From positions 1 to 46,844 of the forward strand of contig NZ_JACCWG010000084.1 of the NCBI RefSeq assembly GCF_013697775.1: a stretch of DNA of 46,844 nucleotides, given 5' to 3'. The stretch's first letter is position 1. Every line of letters begins with the position of its first letter. Shown here in pieces: positions 17,910 through 25,744 of this stretch. The notes beneath the pieces are model-generated. The model worked only from the letters and a program-made list of their open reading frames with translations. It was not told the origin of the DNA and ran no database searches. The DNA comes from Ramlibacter sp. (GTDB lineage: Bacteria > Pseudomonadota > Gammaproteobacteria > Burkholderiales > Burkholderiaceae_C). Made by a program: the position numbers and the translations under genes.

Positions 17910-18557
17910 ATGCTGTTCGCCAAGCTGCTGCCTCGCGAAGGCAATTTCTTCGAAATGTTCAACCAGCATGCGGACAAGATCGTGGAGGCGGCGCGCGCGT
18001 TCTCGCAGCTGGTGGCGAACTACAACGACCCGCACCTGCGCGAGCAATACACCCGTGAAGTGGACAACGCCGAGCGCGCGGCCGACCGCGTGACGCACGA
18101 CGTGAACCGGCTGATCCACCAGACCTTCATCACGCCGATCGACCGCGAGCAGATCCACACGCTGATCAACACCATGGACGACGTGGCCGACCTGATCCAG
18201 GACTCGGCCGAGACCATGGCGCTGTACGACGTGCGCCACATGACCGAGGAGATCACCCGCCTGACCGAGCTCAGCGTGCGCTGCTGCGAGCGGGTGAAGG
18301 ACGCGGTGGCCCTGATCGGCAAGCTGTCCGAGGGCAACTCGGCCGAGGCGGCGCTGAAGACCTGCGAGGAGATCGACCGCATCGAGTCGGACGCCGACCG
18401 CGTGATGCGCTCGGCCATGAGCAAGCTGTTCCGCGAGGAGCCGGACGTGCGCGAGGTGATCAAGCTCAAGGCCATCTACGAGCTGCTGGAGACCATCACC
18501 GACAAGTGCGAGGACGTGGCCAACGTCGTCGAAGGCATCGTGCTCGAGAATTCCTGA
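17910..18557 (+). CDS. DUF47 (PhoU-like) phosphate transport accessory protein
   Basis: A 215-residue all-helical protein of the DUF47 family, PhoU-like regulators encoded next to Pit transporters. Conserved elements are LLPREGNFFEMFNQHADKI at the N-terminus, the helix pair with HDVNRLIHQTFITPIDREQI, HTLINTMDDVADLIQDSAE, and the C-terminal ITDKCEDVANVVEGIVLENS. GGAG at 17899-17902 supports the ATG at 17910. It ends 13 bases before the Pit gene. The family is thought to modulate Pit activity; the mechanism is not visible here. Confidence 0.93.
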   Translation: MLFAKLLPREGNFFEMFNQHADKIVEAARAFSQLVANYNDPHLREQYTREVDNAERAADRVTHDVNRLIHQTFITPIDREQIHTLINTMDDVADLIQDSAETMALYDVRHMTEEITRLTELSVRCCERVKDAVALIGKLSEGNSAEAALKTCEEIDRIESDADRVMRSAMSKLFREEPDVREVIKLKAIYELLETITDKCEDVANVVEGIVLENS

Positions 18558-18570
18558 GCGGAGGATTTCC

Positions 18571-19581
18571 ATGCAAACGATGCAAGCCGCCCTCTGGGTC
18601 GTGGTGCTGCTGGTCGTCGTGGCCCTGCTGTTCGATTTCATGAACGGCTTCCACGACGCGGCCAACTCGATCGCCACCATCGTCTCCACCGGCGTGTTGC
18701 GCCCCGCGCAGGCGGTGGTGTTCGCGGCCATCTTCAACCTGGTGGCGGTGTTCATCTTCCACCTGAGCGTGGCCGCCACCGTGGGCAAGGGCATCGTCGA
18801 GCCCGGCGTGGTGGACACCCACGTGGTGTTCGGCGCCTTGATCGGCGCGATTTTCTGGAACGTGCTGACCTGGTACTACGGCATCCCCAGCAGTTCATCG
18901 CACGCGCTGATCGGCGGCATCGTCGGCGCGGTGATCGCCAAGTCGGGCGCGGGCGCGCTCATTGCCTCCGGTGTCTGGAAGACCGTGCTTTTCATTTTCG
19001 TGTCGCCGGTGCTGGGCTTCCTGCTGGGCTCGATCATCATGGTGCTGGTGGCGCGCATTTTCCGCCGCGCCCGCCCTTCGAAGATCGACCGGTGGTTTCG
19101 CCGGCTGCAGCTGGTTTCGGCCGGCGCGTACAGCCTGGGGCACGGCGGCAACGACGCGCAAAAAACCATCGGCATCATCTGGATGCTGCTGATCGCCACC
19201 GGCTACGTGGCGCAGGGCGCGGCCCTCCCGCCGTTCTGGGTGATCGCGGCCTGCTACGTCGCCATCGCCATGGGCACCATGTTCGGCGGCTGGCGCATCG
19301 TCAAGACCATGGGCCAGAAGATCACCAAATTGAAGCCGGTGCACGGCTTCTGCGCGGAGACCGGCGGCGCGCTGACGCTGTTCCTGGCCACCGCGCTGGG
19401 CATCCCGGTGTCGACCACCCACACCATCACCGGCGCCATCGTCGGCGTCGGCTCCACCCAGCGCGCCAGCGCGGTGCGCTGGGGCCTGGCCGGCAACATC
19501 GTGTGGGCCTGGATCTTCACCATCCCGGCGGCGGCCTTCGTCGCCGCCATCGCCTACTGGGTGAGCCTGCAGGTGTTCTGA
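18571..19581 (+). CDS. Inorganic phosphate transporter, Pit family
   Basis: A 336-residue inner-membrane phosphate:cation symporter of the PHO-4/Pit family. Both family signatures are present: GFHDAANSIA (residues 26-35) in the first half and GHGGNDAQKTIG (from about 190) in the second, along with GIPSSSSHALIGG and GIPVSTTHTITGAIVGVG. About ten hydrophobic helices are visible. A GGAGG lies upstream of the ATG at 18571. It is the second gene of the DUF47-Pit operon behind a PHO-box-like site. Length is that of the short bacterial Pit proteins. Confidence 0.95.
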   Translation: MQTMQAALWVVVLLVVVALLFDFMNGFHDAANSIATIVSTGVLRPAQAVVFAAIFNLVAVFIFHLSVAATVGKGIVEPGVVDTHVVFGALIGAIFWNVLTWYYGIPSSSSHALIGGIVGAVIAKSGAGALIASGVWKTVLFIFVSPVLGFLLGSIIMVLVARIFRRARPSKIDRWFRRLQLVSAGAYSLGHGGNDAQKTIGIIWMLLIATGYVAQGAALPPFWVIAACYVAIAMGTMFGGWRIVKTMGQKITKLKPVHGFCAETGGALTLFLATALGIPVSTTHTITGAIVGVGSTQRASAVRWGLAGNIVWAWIFTIPAAAFVAAIAYWVSLQVF

Positions 19582-19582
19582 T

Positions 19583-20119
19583 TCAGCCGCCGAGCTGCGG
19601 CGGGCTGGGATGCAGACGCGCCATGGACAGGCCGTCCATGTAGCGGCCGTCCTTGAGCGCATAGGCGCGGTGCCGGCCTTCCTCGGCGAAACCCAGGCTG
19701 CGGTAGAGCGCGATGGCGCTGGTGTTGTCCGCGTGCACGTTCAGCTCGATGCGCAGCACGCCGGCCCAGCGGTCGGCCCAGTCGATCAGGCGCAGCATCA
19801 GCTGCCGCCCCACGCCGCGGCCCTGCCATTGCGGAGCGACGGCGATGGCCAGCAGCCGCACATGGTTGCGCCGCAGGCTCGGCTGCACGCTGTGCAGGCC
19901 CGCCAGGCCGATCATCTCGCCGGCGGCGGTCATCGCCACCAGCTTGCAGTCGCGCGGATCAATGCGCTGCTGGTAGTCCAGCCGGGACGAGATGGGCATG
20001 TCGGGAATCTGCAGCGTGCCTTCGACCACGCCGATGCGGCCGACCAGCGCGGCGGCGGCTGCGGCATCCGCGGGCTCCTGCGCGCGGATGGTGAACGCGG
20101 GTGTGGCGTCGTCGCTCAT
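19583..20119 (-). CDS. GNAT family N-acetyltransferase
   Basis: A 178-residue GNAT-fold acyltransferase. The acetyl-CoA binding motif A is AIAVAPQWQGRGVGRQLMLRL, followed by IELNVHADNTSAIALYRSLGF, which is typical of amino-acid or ribosomal-protein type members. It is the last gene in a chain of three overlapping genes on the minus strand; its ATG overlaps the stop of the TM2-like gene (20116-20119). Substrate is unknown. Confidence 0.9.
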   Translation of the reverse strand: MSDDATPAFTIRAQEPADAAAAAALVGRIGVVEGTLQIPDMPISSRLDYQQRIDPRDCKLVAMTAAGEMIGLAGLHSVQPSLRRNHVRLLAIAVAPQWQGRGVGRQLMLRLIDWADRWAGVLRIELNVHADNTSAIALYRSLGFAEEGRHRAYALKDGRYMDGLSMARLHPSPPQLGG

Positions 20120-20562
20120 TGGCTGATCCGCCGTCCTTCCTCGACCTGGAATTCGAAATAGCGCTGGAAGCTGAAGGCGATGCTGGCCATCAGCACGCCG
20201 GCGCCGATCATCAGCGCGATGGCGACGGCGAAGATGGTGAGCCAGCTGGTGCCGCCGGGCGCGGCGTCCTGCGGCTGGTGCGGGTTGAAGCGGGCGTTCC
20301 ACTTCTCGCGCGTCATCAGCCCGTAGACGATGGCGGTCAGGCAGCAGCCGGCGATGGTGAAGCCGAGCAGGGGGACCAGCAGCCAGCTGGCCACGTCGTC
20401 CTGCCCGAAGGCCTGCACGCGCTCGATGCCGTAGATGCCGAGCGCGGTGGGCACGAACAACGCCCAGCCCCAGGGGTCGCGCAGGCCGTGCAGGTAGAAG
20501 CGGTGCAGGCCCACCGGCCCACCGAGGAGGGCGAGCCACGCGGCCCAGGTCTTGCGCTTCAT
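20116..20562 (-). CDS. TM2-like membrane protein
   Basis: A 148-residue membrane protein. The N-terminal half contains a TM2-type signature, LLGGPVGLHRFYLHGL, with the helix-turn-helix membrane hairpin expected of that family. Two further hydrophobic stretches follow (LLVPLLGFTIAGCCLTAIVY and WLTIFAVAIALMIGAGVLMA), before a short charged tail ending EEGRRISQ. It overlaps by 4 bases with GNAT genes on both sides (20116-20119 and 20559-20562). Function unknown. Confidence 0.75.
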   Translation of the reverse strand: MKRKTWAAWLALLGGPVGLHRFYLHGLRDPWGWALFVPTALGIYGIERVQAFGQDDVASWLLVPLLGFTIAGCCLTAIVYGLMTREKWNARFNPHQPQDAAPGGTSWLTIFAVAIALMIGAGVLMASIAFSFQRYFEFQVEEGRRISQ

Positions 20563-21089
20563 GCGCCGTCTTCCGGCGGGGTGCGGTCGGCGTCGCCGAC
20601 GGTACGCTCCATGATCACGATGTCCAGCCAGCGGCCGAACTTCCAGCCGCAGGAGGTCAGGGTGCCGGCGGGGGTGAAGCCGGCCGCGTGGTGCACGCCG
20701 ATGGAGCCGGCGTTGCCCGAATCGCCGATCACCGCGATCAGCTTGCGCAGGCCCAGCGCCTCGGCCTGCGCGCACAGCGCGTCCAGCAGCTGGCGGCCCA
20801 GGCCTTTGCCGGCGGCATCGGGGTGCAGGTAGATCGAATCCTCGGCCGAGAAGCGGTAAGCCGGGCGCGGCTTGAACCACTGGCAGTAGGCGAAGCCCAG
20901 CACGTTTGCGTCTTCCTCGAGGACCAGGTAGGGCAGGCCTTTGCCGAGCACGTCGGCGCGGCGCGCGGCCATGTCCTCCTCGGTGGGCGGCACGGTTTCG
21001 AAGGTGCCCGTGCCGTGCAGGACATGGTGGCCGTAGATGGCCGCGATGGCGGGAATGTCGTGCTCTTGGCTGGCGCGAATGGTAGGCAT
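20559..21089 (-). CDS. GNAT family N-acetyltransferase, phosphinothricin/L-amino acid type
   Basis: A 176-residue acyltransferase resembling phosphinothricin and methionine-sulfoximine acetyltransferases. Family features are IRASQEHDIPAIAAIYGHHV, GTFETVPPTEEDM, the CoA site YLHPDAAGKGLGRQLLDAL, LIAVIGDSGNAGSIGVHHAA and GWKFGRWLDIVIMER. It is the first gene of the three-gene minus-strand chain, starting 13 bases from the rpsP -10 element on the other strand. The natural substrate is probably an amino acid or analogue; not resolvable from sequence. Confidence 0.9.
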   Translation of the reverse strand: MPTIRASQEHDIPAIAAIYGHHVLHGTGTFETVPPTEEDMAARRADVLGKGLPYLVLEEDANVLGFAYCQWFKPRPAYRFSAEDSIYLHPDAAGKGLGRQLLDALCAQAEALGLRKLIAVIGDSGNAGSIGVHHAAGFTPAGTLTSCGWKFGRWLDIVIMERTVGDADRTPPEDGA

Positions 21090-21101
21090 GGCGGCAAACG
21101 T

Positions 21102-21119
21102 TATAATCGAAGGCTTTTC
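21102..21119 (+). promoter_or_regulatory. rpsP operon promoter (-10 and start region)
   Basis: A perfect TATAAT (21102-21107) is followed by CGAAGGCTTTTC. The 18-base block TATAATCGARGGCTTTTC recurs with one difference before rplS at 22870, which argues for a conserved ribosomal-protein promoter. No good -35 is seen at 16-18 bases upstream. The leader to the rpsP ATG at 21209 is about 90 bases. Confidence 0.65.
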
Positions 21120-21208
21120 AGCGTGTCGCTGGCCGGGTGGCCATGTTGCGTGTCTCAACGCTGGGAGAATTCCGGGGCCAACGCCCCGTCCACCCGAAGG
21201 ATAAATCA

Positions 21209-21460
21209 ATGGTCGTCATTCGACTCTCCCGCGGCGGCGCCAAGGCGCGCCCGTTCTTCAACATCGTCGTTGCCGACAAGCGCGTGCGCCGCGACGGCCG
21301 CTTCATCGAGCGGCTGGGTTTCTACAACCCGATCGCCAAGGAAGGCGAAGAGGGCCTGCGCATCGCGCAGGACCGCCTGACCTACTGGCGCTCGGTGGGC
21401 GCGCAGGCGTCTCCCACCGTGGAGCGCATTCTCAAGCAAGCCCAGCCCAAGACGGCTTAA
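21209..21460 (+). CDS. rpsP: 30S ribosomal protein S16
   Basis: An 83-residue S16 protein: [42 protein letters not shown] and [17 protein letters not shown] are textbook family sequence. AAGG at 21197-21200 supports the ATG at 21209; an upstream in-frame ATG at 21137 would give an abnormal extension. It is the first gene of the conserved rpsP-rimM-trmD-rplS operon and is followed by rimM after 6 bases. Confidence 0.98.
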   Translation: MVVIRLSRGGAKARPFFNIVVADKRVRRDGRFIERLGFYNPIAKEGEEGLRIAQDRLTYWRSVGAQASPTVERILKQAQPKTA

Positions 21461-21466
21461 GCAGCC

Positions 21467-22057
21467 ATGCCGCCCGACCGTCCGGCAGCGGCGCTGCCCG
21501 CCGGCCTGGAGTCCGCCGATCTACCGGCGGACGCCATCGAAGTCGGGCGCATCGCGGATGCATGGGGCATCAAGGGCTGGTTCAAGGTCCTGCCCCACAG
21601 CGCCGACCCGCAGGCGCTGTTCTCCTCCAAACGCTGGTACCTGCAGCCGTCCGACAGAGGCATCAAAACCTTTGCCGGTACGGTGCTGATGCGCGTGCGC
21701 GAAGCCAAGGAGCATTCCGACTCCGTGGTTGCGCGTTGCGATGCCATCGAAGACCGCTCCGGGGCCGAGGCGCTCAAGGGCGCGCGCGTGTTCGTGCCGC
21801 GTTCCAGCTTTCCCACGGCCGCCGAAGACGAGTACTACTGGATCGACCTGATCGGCCTGGACGTGGTGAACCGCGAAGGCGTCGCGCTGGGCACCGTGCG
21901 CGAACTGATTTCCACCGGTCCGCAGACGGTGCTGGTGGTCGACTACGAAGAGGCCGGCAAGCTGCAGGAACGCATGATTCCCTTCGTCGCCGTCTATGTC
22001 GACAAGGTGGATCTGCCGGCGCGGCGCATCACGGTGGACTGGCAGCCGGACTACTAG
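21467..22057 (+). CDS. rimM: Ribosome maturation factor RimM
   Basis: A 196-residue protein needed for 30S head assembly, acting with S19. The N-terminal RimM domain is DAIEVGRIADAWGIKGWFKV and the C-terminal PRC barrel starts at EDEYYWIDLIGLDVVNREG and ends RMIPFVAVYVDKVDLPARRI. A Pro/Ala-rich stretch of about 24 residues precedes the domain, which is common in Burkholderiales. It is located between rpsP and trmD as expected. Confidence 0.97.
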   Translation: MPPDRPAAALPAGLESADLPADAIEVGRIADAWGIKGWFKVLPHSADPQALFSSKRWYLQPSDRGIKTFAGTVLMRVREAKEHSDSVVARCDAIEDRSGAEALKGARVFVPRSSFPTAAEDEYYWIDLIGLDVVNREGVALGTVRELISTGPQTVLVVDYEEAGKLQERMIPFVAVYVDKVDLPARRITVDWQPDY

Positions 22058-22072
22058 GCGGACAGGCCGGCC

Positions 22073-22864
22073 ATGCGCTTCGACGTCGTCACCCTGTTTC
22101 CCGAACTGTTCGAGCCGTTCCTGAAGTCCGGCGTCACCCGCCGCGCCTTCGAGTCCGGGCAGGTGGCGGTGCGCCTGTGGAACCTGCGCGATTTCGCCGG
22201 GGGCAACTACCGCCGCGTGGACGACCGCCCGTTCGGCGGCGGCCCCGGCATGGTGATGCTGGCCGAGCCACTGGCGCAGTGCCTGGCCGCGGTGCGCGCC
22301 GACCGCGCCGCCGTGCGCGCGGAGGAAACCCCCGTTCGCCCTGAGCCTGTCGAAGGGCCCGCACCGGTGGTGCTGTTCTCCCCTGTCGGCACGCGCATCG
22401 ACCACGCTGGCGTGGAGCACTGGTCGGCAAGCGCCGGCGCCATCCTGCTGTGCGGCCGCTACGAGGGCATCGACCAGCGCTTCATCGACAAGCACGTGGA
22501 CGTGCAGCTCAGCCTGGGCGACTTCGTGCTCTCGGGCGGCGAAATCGCGGCGATGGCGCTGCTGGACGCGGTGGCGCGGCTGCAGCCCGGCGTGCTGAAC
22601 GACGCCGGCAGCCACCAGGAAGACAGCTTCAACCCGGCGCTGGACGGCCTGCTGGATTGCCCGCACTACACCCGGCCCGAAGAGTGGCAGGGCGAGGGGG
22701 TGCCGGCTGAACTGATGTCGGGCCACCATGCGCAGATCGCGCAGTGGCGGCGCCGGCAGCGGCTGGAACTCACGGTGCGGCACCGGCCGGACCTGATCGC
22801 CGCAGCGCGTGCTGCAGGGCGGCTGACGCGCGGCGACGAGACTTTCCTGGCTGCCCTGGGCTGA
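22073..22864 (+). CDS. trmD: tRNA (guanine-N1)-methyltransferase TrmD, with a repeat-encoded insertion
   Basis: A 263-residue knotted SPOUT methyltransferase that makes m1G37 in tRNAs. MRFDVVTLFPELFEPFL, GGGPGMVM and LLCGRYEGIDQRFID (knot), then LGDFVLSGGE and the C-terminal tRNA-binding domain are all intact. Residues 88-95 (VRPEPVEG, bases 22334-22357) are encoded by a dispersed genomic repeat inserted in frame, in the variable loop just before the core strand VVLFSPVGTRIDH. That makes the loop longer than in E. coli TrmD (255 residues). The gene probably remains functional, since all core motifs are present. Confidence 0.97.
   Translation: MRFDVVTLFPELFEPFLKSGVTRRAFESGQVAVRLWNLRDFAGGNYRRVDDRPFGGGPGMVMLAEPLAQCLAAVRADRAAVRAEETPVRPEPVEGPAPVVLFSPVGTRIDHAGVEHWSASAGAILLCGRYEGIDQRFIDKHVDVQLSLGDFVLSGGEIAAMALLDAVARLQPGVLNDAGSHQEDSFNPALDGLLDCPHYTRPEEWQGEGVPAELMSGHHAQIAQWRRRQRLELTVRHRPDLIAAARAAGRLTRGDETFLAALG
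22334..22357 (+). repeat. GTTCGCCCTGAGCCTG-type dispersed repeat inside trmD
   Basis: These 24 bases (ending TCGAAGGG) match 43860-43883 base for base. The sequence is a well-known short repeat of many proteobacterial genomes that reads as VRPEPVEG or FALSLSKG inside proteins. Here it is a half-copy without its inverted partner and keeps the frame. Confidence 0.85.
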
Positions 22865-22869
22865 GTTGC

Positions 22870-22887
22870 TATAATCGAGGGCTTTTC
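22870..22887 (+). promoter_or_regulatory. rplS promoter (-10 and start region)
   Basis: TGCTATAAT (22867-22875) is an extended -10, followed by CGAGGGCTTTTC. The 18 bases from the TATAAT match the rpsP promoter region with one change. It lies just beyond the trmD stop (22864), so rplS can be transcribed independently of the upstream operon. No convincing -35. Confidence 0.65.
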
Positions 22888-22979
22888 GATCCTCTACCCG
22901 GCCGTCCAAGCCGCCGCGCACCGCGCGATGCGAAGCCAGGACCTTCAGTGTCGCGCGGGCAAGATCGCCAGAGGTAAGC

Positions 22980-23399
22980 ATGAACCTGATCCAGACCCTC
23001 GAAGAAGAGGAAATCGCCCGCCTGGGCAAGAAGATCCCCGAATTCGCCCCCGGCGACACGGTGATCGTCAGTGTCAGCGTCGTCGAAGGCACCCGCAAGC
23101 GCGCGCAGGCCTACGAAGGCGTTGTGATCGCCAAGCGCAACCGCGGCCTGAACAGCGCCTTCACGGTGCGCAAGATCTCCAGCGGCGAAGGCGTCGAGCG
23201 GACCTTCCAGACCTACAGCCCGCTGATCGCCGGCATCGAAGTCAAGCGCCGCGGCGACGTGCGCCGCGCCAAGCTGTACTACCTGCGCGAGCGCAGCGGC
23301 AAGTCGGCCCGCATCAAGGAAAAGCTGGCCATGTCCTCCAAGAACGTCGCAGCTGCTGCTGCAGCAGCTGCCGCGGCGGCAGCAACGGCCGCCGAATAA
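22980..23399 (+). CDS. rplS: 50S ribosomal protein L19
   Basis: A 139-residue L19 protein at the 30S-50S interface: [60 protein letters not shown] and [17 protein letters not shown]. The normal protein ends near residue 118. Here an extension of mostly alanine (SSKNVAAAA... ending ATAAE) is encoded by GCA/GCT/GCG codons around 23350-23396. GAGGTAAGC before the ATG is the Shine-Dalgarno. It closes the operon and is followed by an intrinsic terminator. Confidence 0.97.
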   Translation: MNLIQTLEEEEIARLGKKIPEFAPGDTVIVSVSVVEGTRKRAQAYEGVVIAKRNRGLNSAFTVRKISSGEGVERTFQTYSPLIAGIEVKRRGDVRRAKLYYLRERSGKSARIKEKLAMSSKNVAAAAAAAAAAAATAAE

Positions 23400-23417
23400 G
23401 CACCTGTTCCCGGAACG

Positions 23418-23457
23418 CCGCCGCCGGCCTGCAAGGCTTGCGGCGGTTTTTCTTTTT
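23418..23457 (+). terminator. Intrinsic terminator of the rpsP-rplS operon
   Basis: CCGCCGC (23418-23424) pairs with GCGGCGG (23440-23446). An inner stem GCCT/AGGC (23427-23437) stacks in the loop, and TTTTTCTTTTT follows at 23447-23457. It sits 18 bases after the rplS stop and just before the Nudix gene start at 23463. Confidence 0.88.
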
Positions 23458-23462
23458 GCACC

Positions 23463-24167
23463 ATGCCGATCAACCCCACGCCCCAGACGCCGCTGTCGCA
23501 GCTGCCGAATTTCGATGCCCGCGCCGTGCCGGTGGTCGGCACCGACGCGCACCTGCCTGCGGTGCCGCGCGAGGCGCTGACGCCGGCCGCGCTGCGCCGG
23601 CGCTTCGCCGATCCGCCGGCCTGGGAGCCCGAGGTGCGCGCCGAGCCCAAGTTCAGTGATCGCCAGCCCACCCGCGCCGCGGTGCTGGTGCCGGTGGTGA
23701 CACGCCAGCGGCCGATGGTGCTGCTGACCGAGCGCGCCACGCACCTGTCCACGCATTCGGGGCAGGTGGCTTTTCCCGGCGGCAAGTGCGACGACACCGA
23801 CGTCGACGACCCCGACACCGCGCTGCGCGAGGCGCATGAAGAGATCGGCCTGGCGCGCGAGCTGGCCGAGGTGATCGGCACCCTGCCGACCTACACCACC
23901 GGCACGCGCTTCATCATCACGCCGGTGGTGGCGCTGGTGCGGCCCGACTACCAGATGACGCTCAGCACCAGCGAAGTGGCCGATGCCTTCGAGGTGCCGC
24001 TGGACTTCCTGATGAATCCCGCGCACCACCGCCGGCACGCCATGGAGCTGGCGGGCGGGCGGCGCGAGTGGTTCTCCATGCCCTACATGGACGGCAACAC
24101 CGAGCGCTTCGTCTGGGGCGCCACCGCCGGCATGCTGCGCAACCTGTACCGGTTCCTGGCGGCCTGA
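23463..24167 (+). CDS. Nudix hydrolase, CoA pyrophosphatase type
   Basis: A 234-residue Nudix protein resembling NudL/CoAse, which splits coenzyme A into phosphopantetheine and 3',5'-ADP. The Nudix box is GGKCDDTDVD...REAHEEIGL (residues about 104-128). Upstream are LLTERATHLSTHSGQVAFPG, the hallmark of the CoAse subgroup, and downstream PTYTTGTRFIITPVVALV. It starts 5 bases after the rplS terminator T-tract, so transcription is likely from its own or read-through signal. Assigned by motif; substrate not proven. Confidence 0.88.
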   Translation: MPINPTPQTPLSQLPNFDARAVPVVGTDAHLPAVPREALTPAALRRRFADPPAWEPEVRAEPKFSDRQPTRAAVLVPVVTRQRPMVLLTERATHLSTHSGQVAFPGGKCDDTDVDDPDTALREAHEEIGLARELAEVIGTLPTYTTGTRFIITPVVALVRPDYQMTLSTSEVADAFEVPLDFLMNPAHHRRHAMELAGGRREWFSMPYMDGNTERFVWGATAGMLRNLYRFLAA

Positions 24168-24219
24168 TCCACCTCGTTCCCGCGGCGGGAGAGGCGGATG
24201 GGGCGGCTATCATTCCCGC

Positions 24220-25215
24220 ATGAGTTTTTTCGCCATCCTGTTCGCGCTCTTGATCGAACAGGTGCGGCCGCTGGGCGCGCGCAACCCGATCCACAGCGGC
24301 CTGCGCAGCTGGGCGCGCTGGGTGAGCGGCAATTTCGACGCCGGCAAGCCGCAGCACGGCTGGGTGGCCTGGACCCTGGCCGTGGCCGGCCCCGCGCTAG
24401 CGGTGCTGGGGTTGCACATGCTGCTGCTGCACACGCTGGGCTGGGTGGCTGCCGTGCTGTGGAGCGTGGCGGTGCTGTACGTCACGCTGGGCTTCCGGCA
24501 ATTCAGCCACCACTTCACCGACATCCGCGACGCGCTCGACGCCGGCGACGAAGTCCGTGCGCGCGAGCTGCTCGCCAACTGGCAGCAGGTCGATGCCTCG
24601 GAGCTGCCGCGCAGCGAGATCGTGCGCCACGTCATCGAGTATTCGGTGCTGGCCGCGCACCGCCACGTGTTCGGCGTGCTCACCTGGTATTGCGTGCTGG
24701 CGGCCCTGGGGCTGGGGCCGGCCGGCGCGGTGCTCTACCGCATGAGCGAGTTCGTGGTGCGCTACTGGAAGCACCGCAGCCACACGCAGCTGCAGCCGGC
24801 CAGCCAGGCGCTGCAATCCGCCTCGGGCAATGCATGGGCGGTGATCGACTGGCTGCCCGCGCGCACCACGGCGATGGCCTTCGCCGTGGTCGGCAGTTTC
24901 GAGGAAGCCATCGACTGCTGGCGCAACCACTCGCAGCGCTTTCCCAACGACAACGACGGCGTGATCCTGGCCGCGACCTCGGGCGCGGTTGGCGTGCGCC
25001 TGGGCGGCGAAGCGCTCAAGCCCGCGTTCGCGCCAAGCGGTGCCTCGCAACCCTTCGACGCCGACGTGGCCGAGGCGGTGGCCGACTCTGAGAGCACGCC
25101 GGGGCGCGAGGCCGAGATCGGGCACCTGCGCAGCGTGGTGGGCCTGGTGTGGCGCTCCGTCGTGCTGTGGATGGTGCTGCTGGCCTTGCTGACGCTGGCC
25201 AACCTGCTCGGTTGA
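24220..25215 (+). CDS. CobD/CbiB family membrane protein
   Basis: A 331-residue inner-membrane protein of the CobD/CbiB family widespread in Burkholderiales. Hydrophobic helices occur at FFAILFALLIEQV, WTLAVAGPALAVLGLHMLLL, VAAVLWSVAVLYV, VLAALGLGPAGAVLYR and VVLWMVLLALLTLANLLG. Other family features are FRQFSHHFTDIRDALDAGD and SFEEAIDCWRNHSQ. Real CbiB acts in cobalamin assembly, but no other cobalamin gene is nearby and this family version is also similar to AmpE-like regulators, so a cobalamin role is doubtful. Confidence 0.85.
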   Translation: MSFFAILFALLIEQVRPLGARNPIHSGLRSWARWVSGNFDAGKPQHGWVAWTLAVAGPALAVLGLHMLLLHTLGWVAAVLWSVAVLYVTLGFRQFSHHFTDIRDALDAGDEVRARELLANWQQVDASELPRSEIVRHVIEYSVLAAHRHVFGVLTWYCVLAALGLGPAGAVLYRMSEFVVRYWKHRSHTQLQPASQALQSASGNAWAVIDWLPARTTAMAFAVVGSFEEAIDCWRNHSQRFPNDNDGVILAATSGAVGVRLGGEALKPAFAPSGASQPFDADVAEAVADSESTPGREAEIGHLRSVVGLVWRSVVLWMVLLALLTLANLLG

Positions 25216-25228
25216 TCTTCTTCGCGCG

Positions 25229-25675
25229 CTAGCGTGCGCGCTGCAGCTGCGCTTGCGTCCAGCGCACGATGTCGGCGGCGCCCATCGCGCCGGGCTGGCG
25301 CGCGATCTCCTTGCCGTCCACGAACAGTGCCAGGGTCGGGATGCTGCGGATGTTCAGCTGCGTGCCCAGCGCCTGCGCCTCGTCGGTATTCACCTTGGCC
25401 AGCCGCACGCGCGGTTCCAGCGCCGCGGCCGCCTGCTCGAAAGCCGGCGCCATCGTGCGGCACGGTCCGCACCACGGCGCCCAGAAGTCCACCAGCACCG
25501 GTACCTGGCTGCGGCCAACGTGCCGCTCGAAGCCCTGCGCGTCCAGCTGCACGGGATGGCCGGTGAACAGCGCCTGGTGGCACTGGCCGCAATCGGGCGC
25601 GCGGCCCAGGTCGTCCTGGCGCACCCGGTTGGTGGCCTGGCAATGGGGGCAGACGACGTGCAGCGTGTCGCTCAT
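25229..25675 (-). CDS. trxC: Thioredoxin 2 (TrxC)
   Basis: A 148-residue thioredoxin with an N-terminal zinc finger: Cys9/Cys12 (CPHC) and Cys29/Cys32 (CGQC), then a thioredoxin fold with active site WCGPC (Cys69, Cys72) and cis-proline loop SIPTLALFVDG. This is the TrxC arrangement, a cytoplasmic disulfide reductase often induced by oxidative stress. It is the last gene of the minus-strand run M48-phhB-rsgA-trxC and ends convergent to the CobD/CbiB-like gene with a 13-base gap. Confidence 0.95.
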   Translation of the reverse strand: MSDTLHVVCPHCQATNRVRQDDLGRAPDCGQCHQALFTGHPVQLDAQGFERHVGRSQVPVLVDFWAPWCGPCRTMAPAFEQAAAALEPRVRLAKVNTDEAQALGTQLNIRSIPTLALFVDGKEIARQPGAMGAADIVRWTQAQLQRAR

Positions 25676-25744
25676 GGTGAAGATCTCCTGGGCTTGCTCC
25701 CGAAGTTGGGGCTGCCTCGGGTGCTTCGCAAGAGGGTCCGCGGC

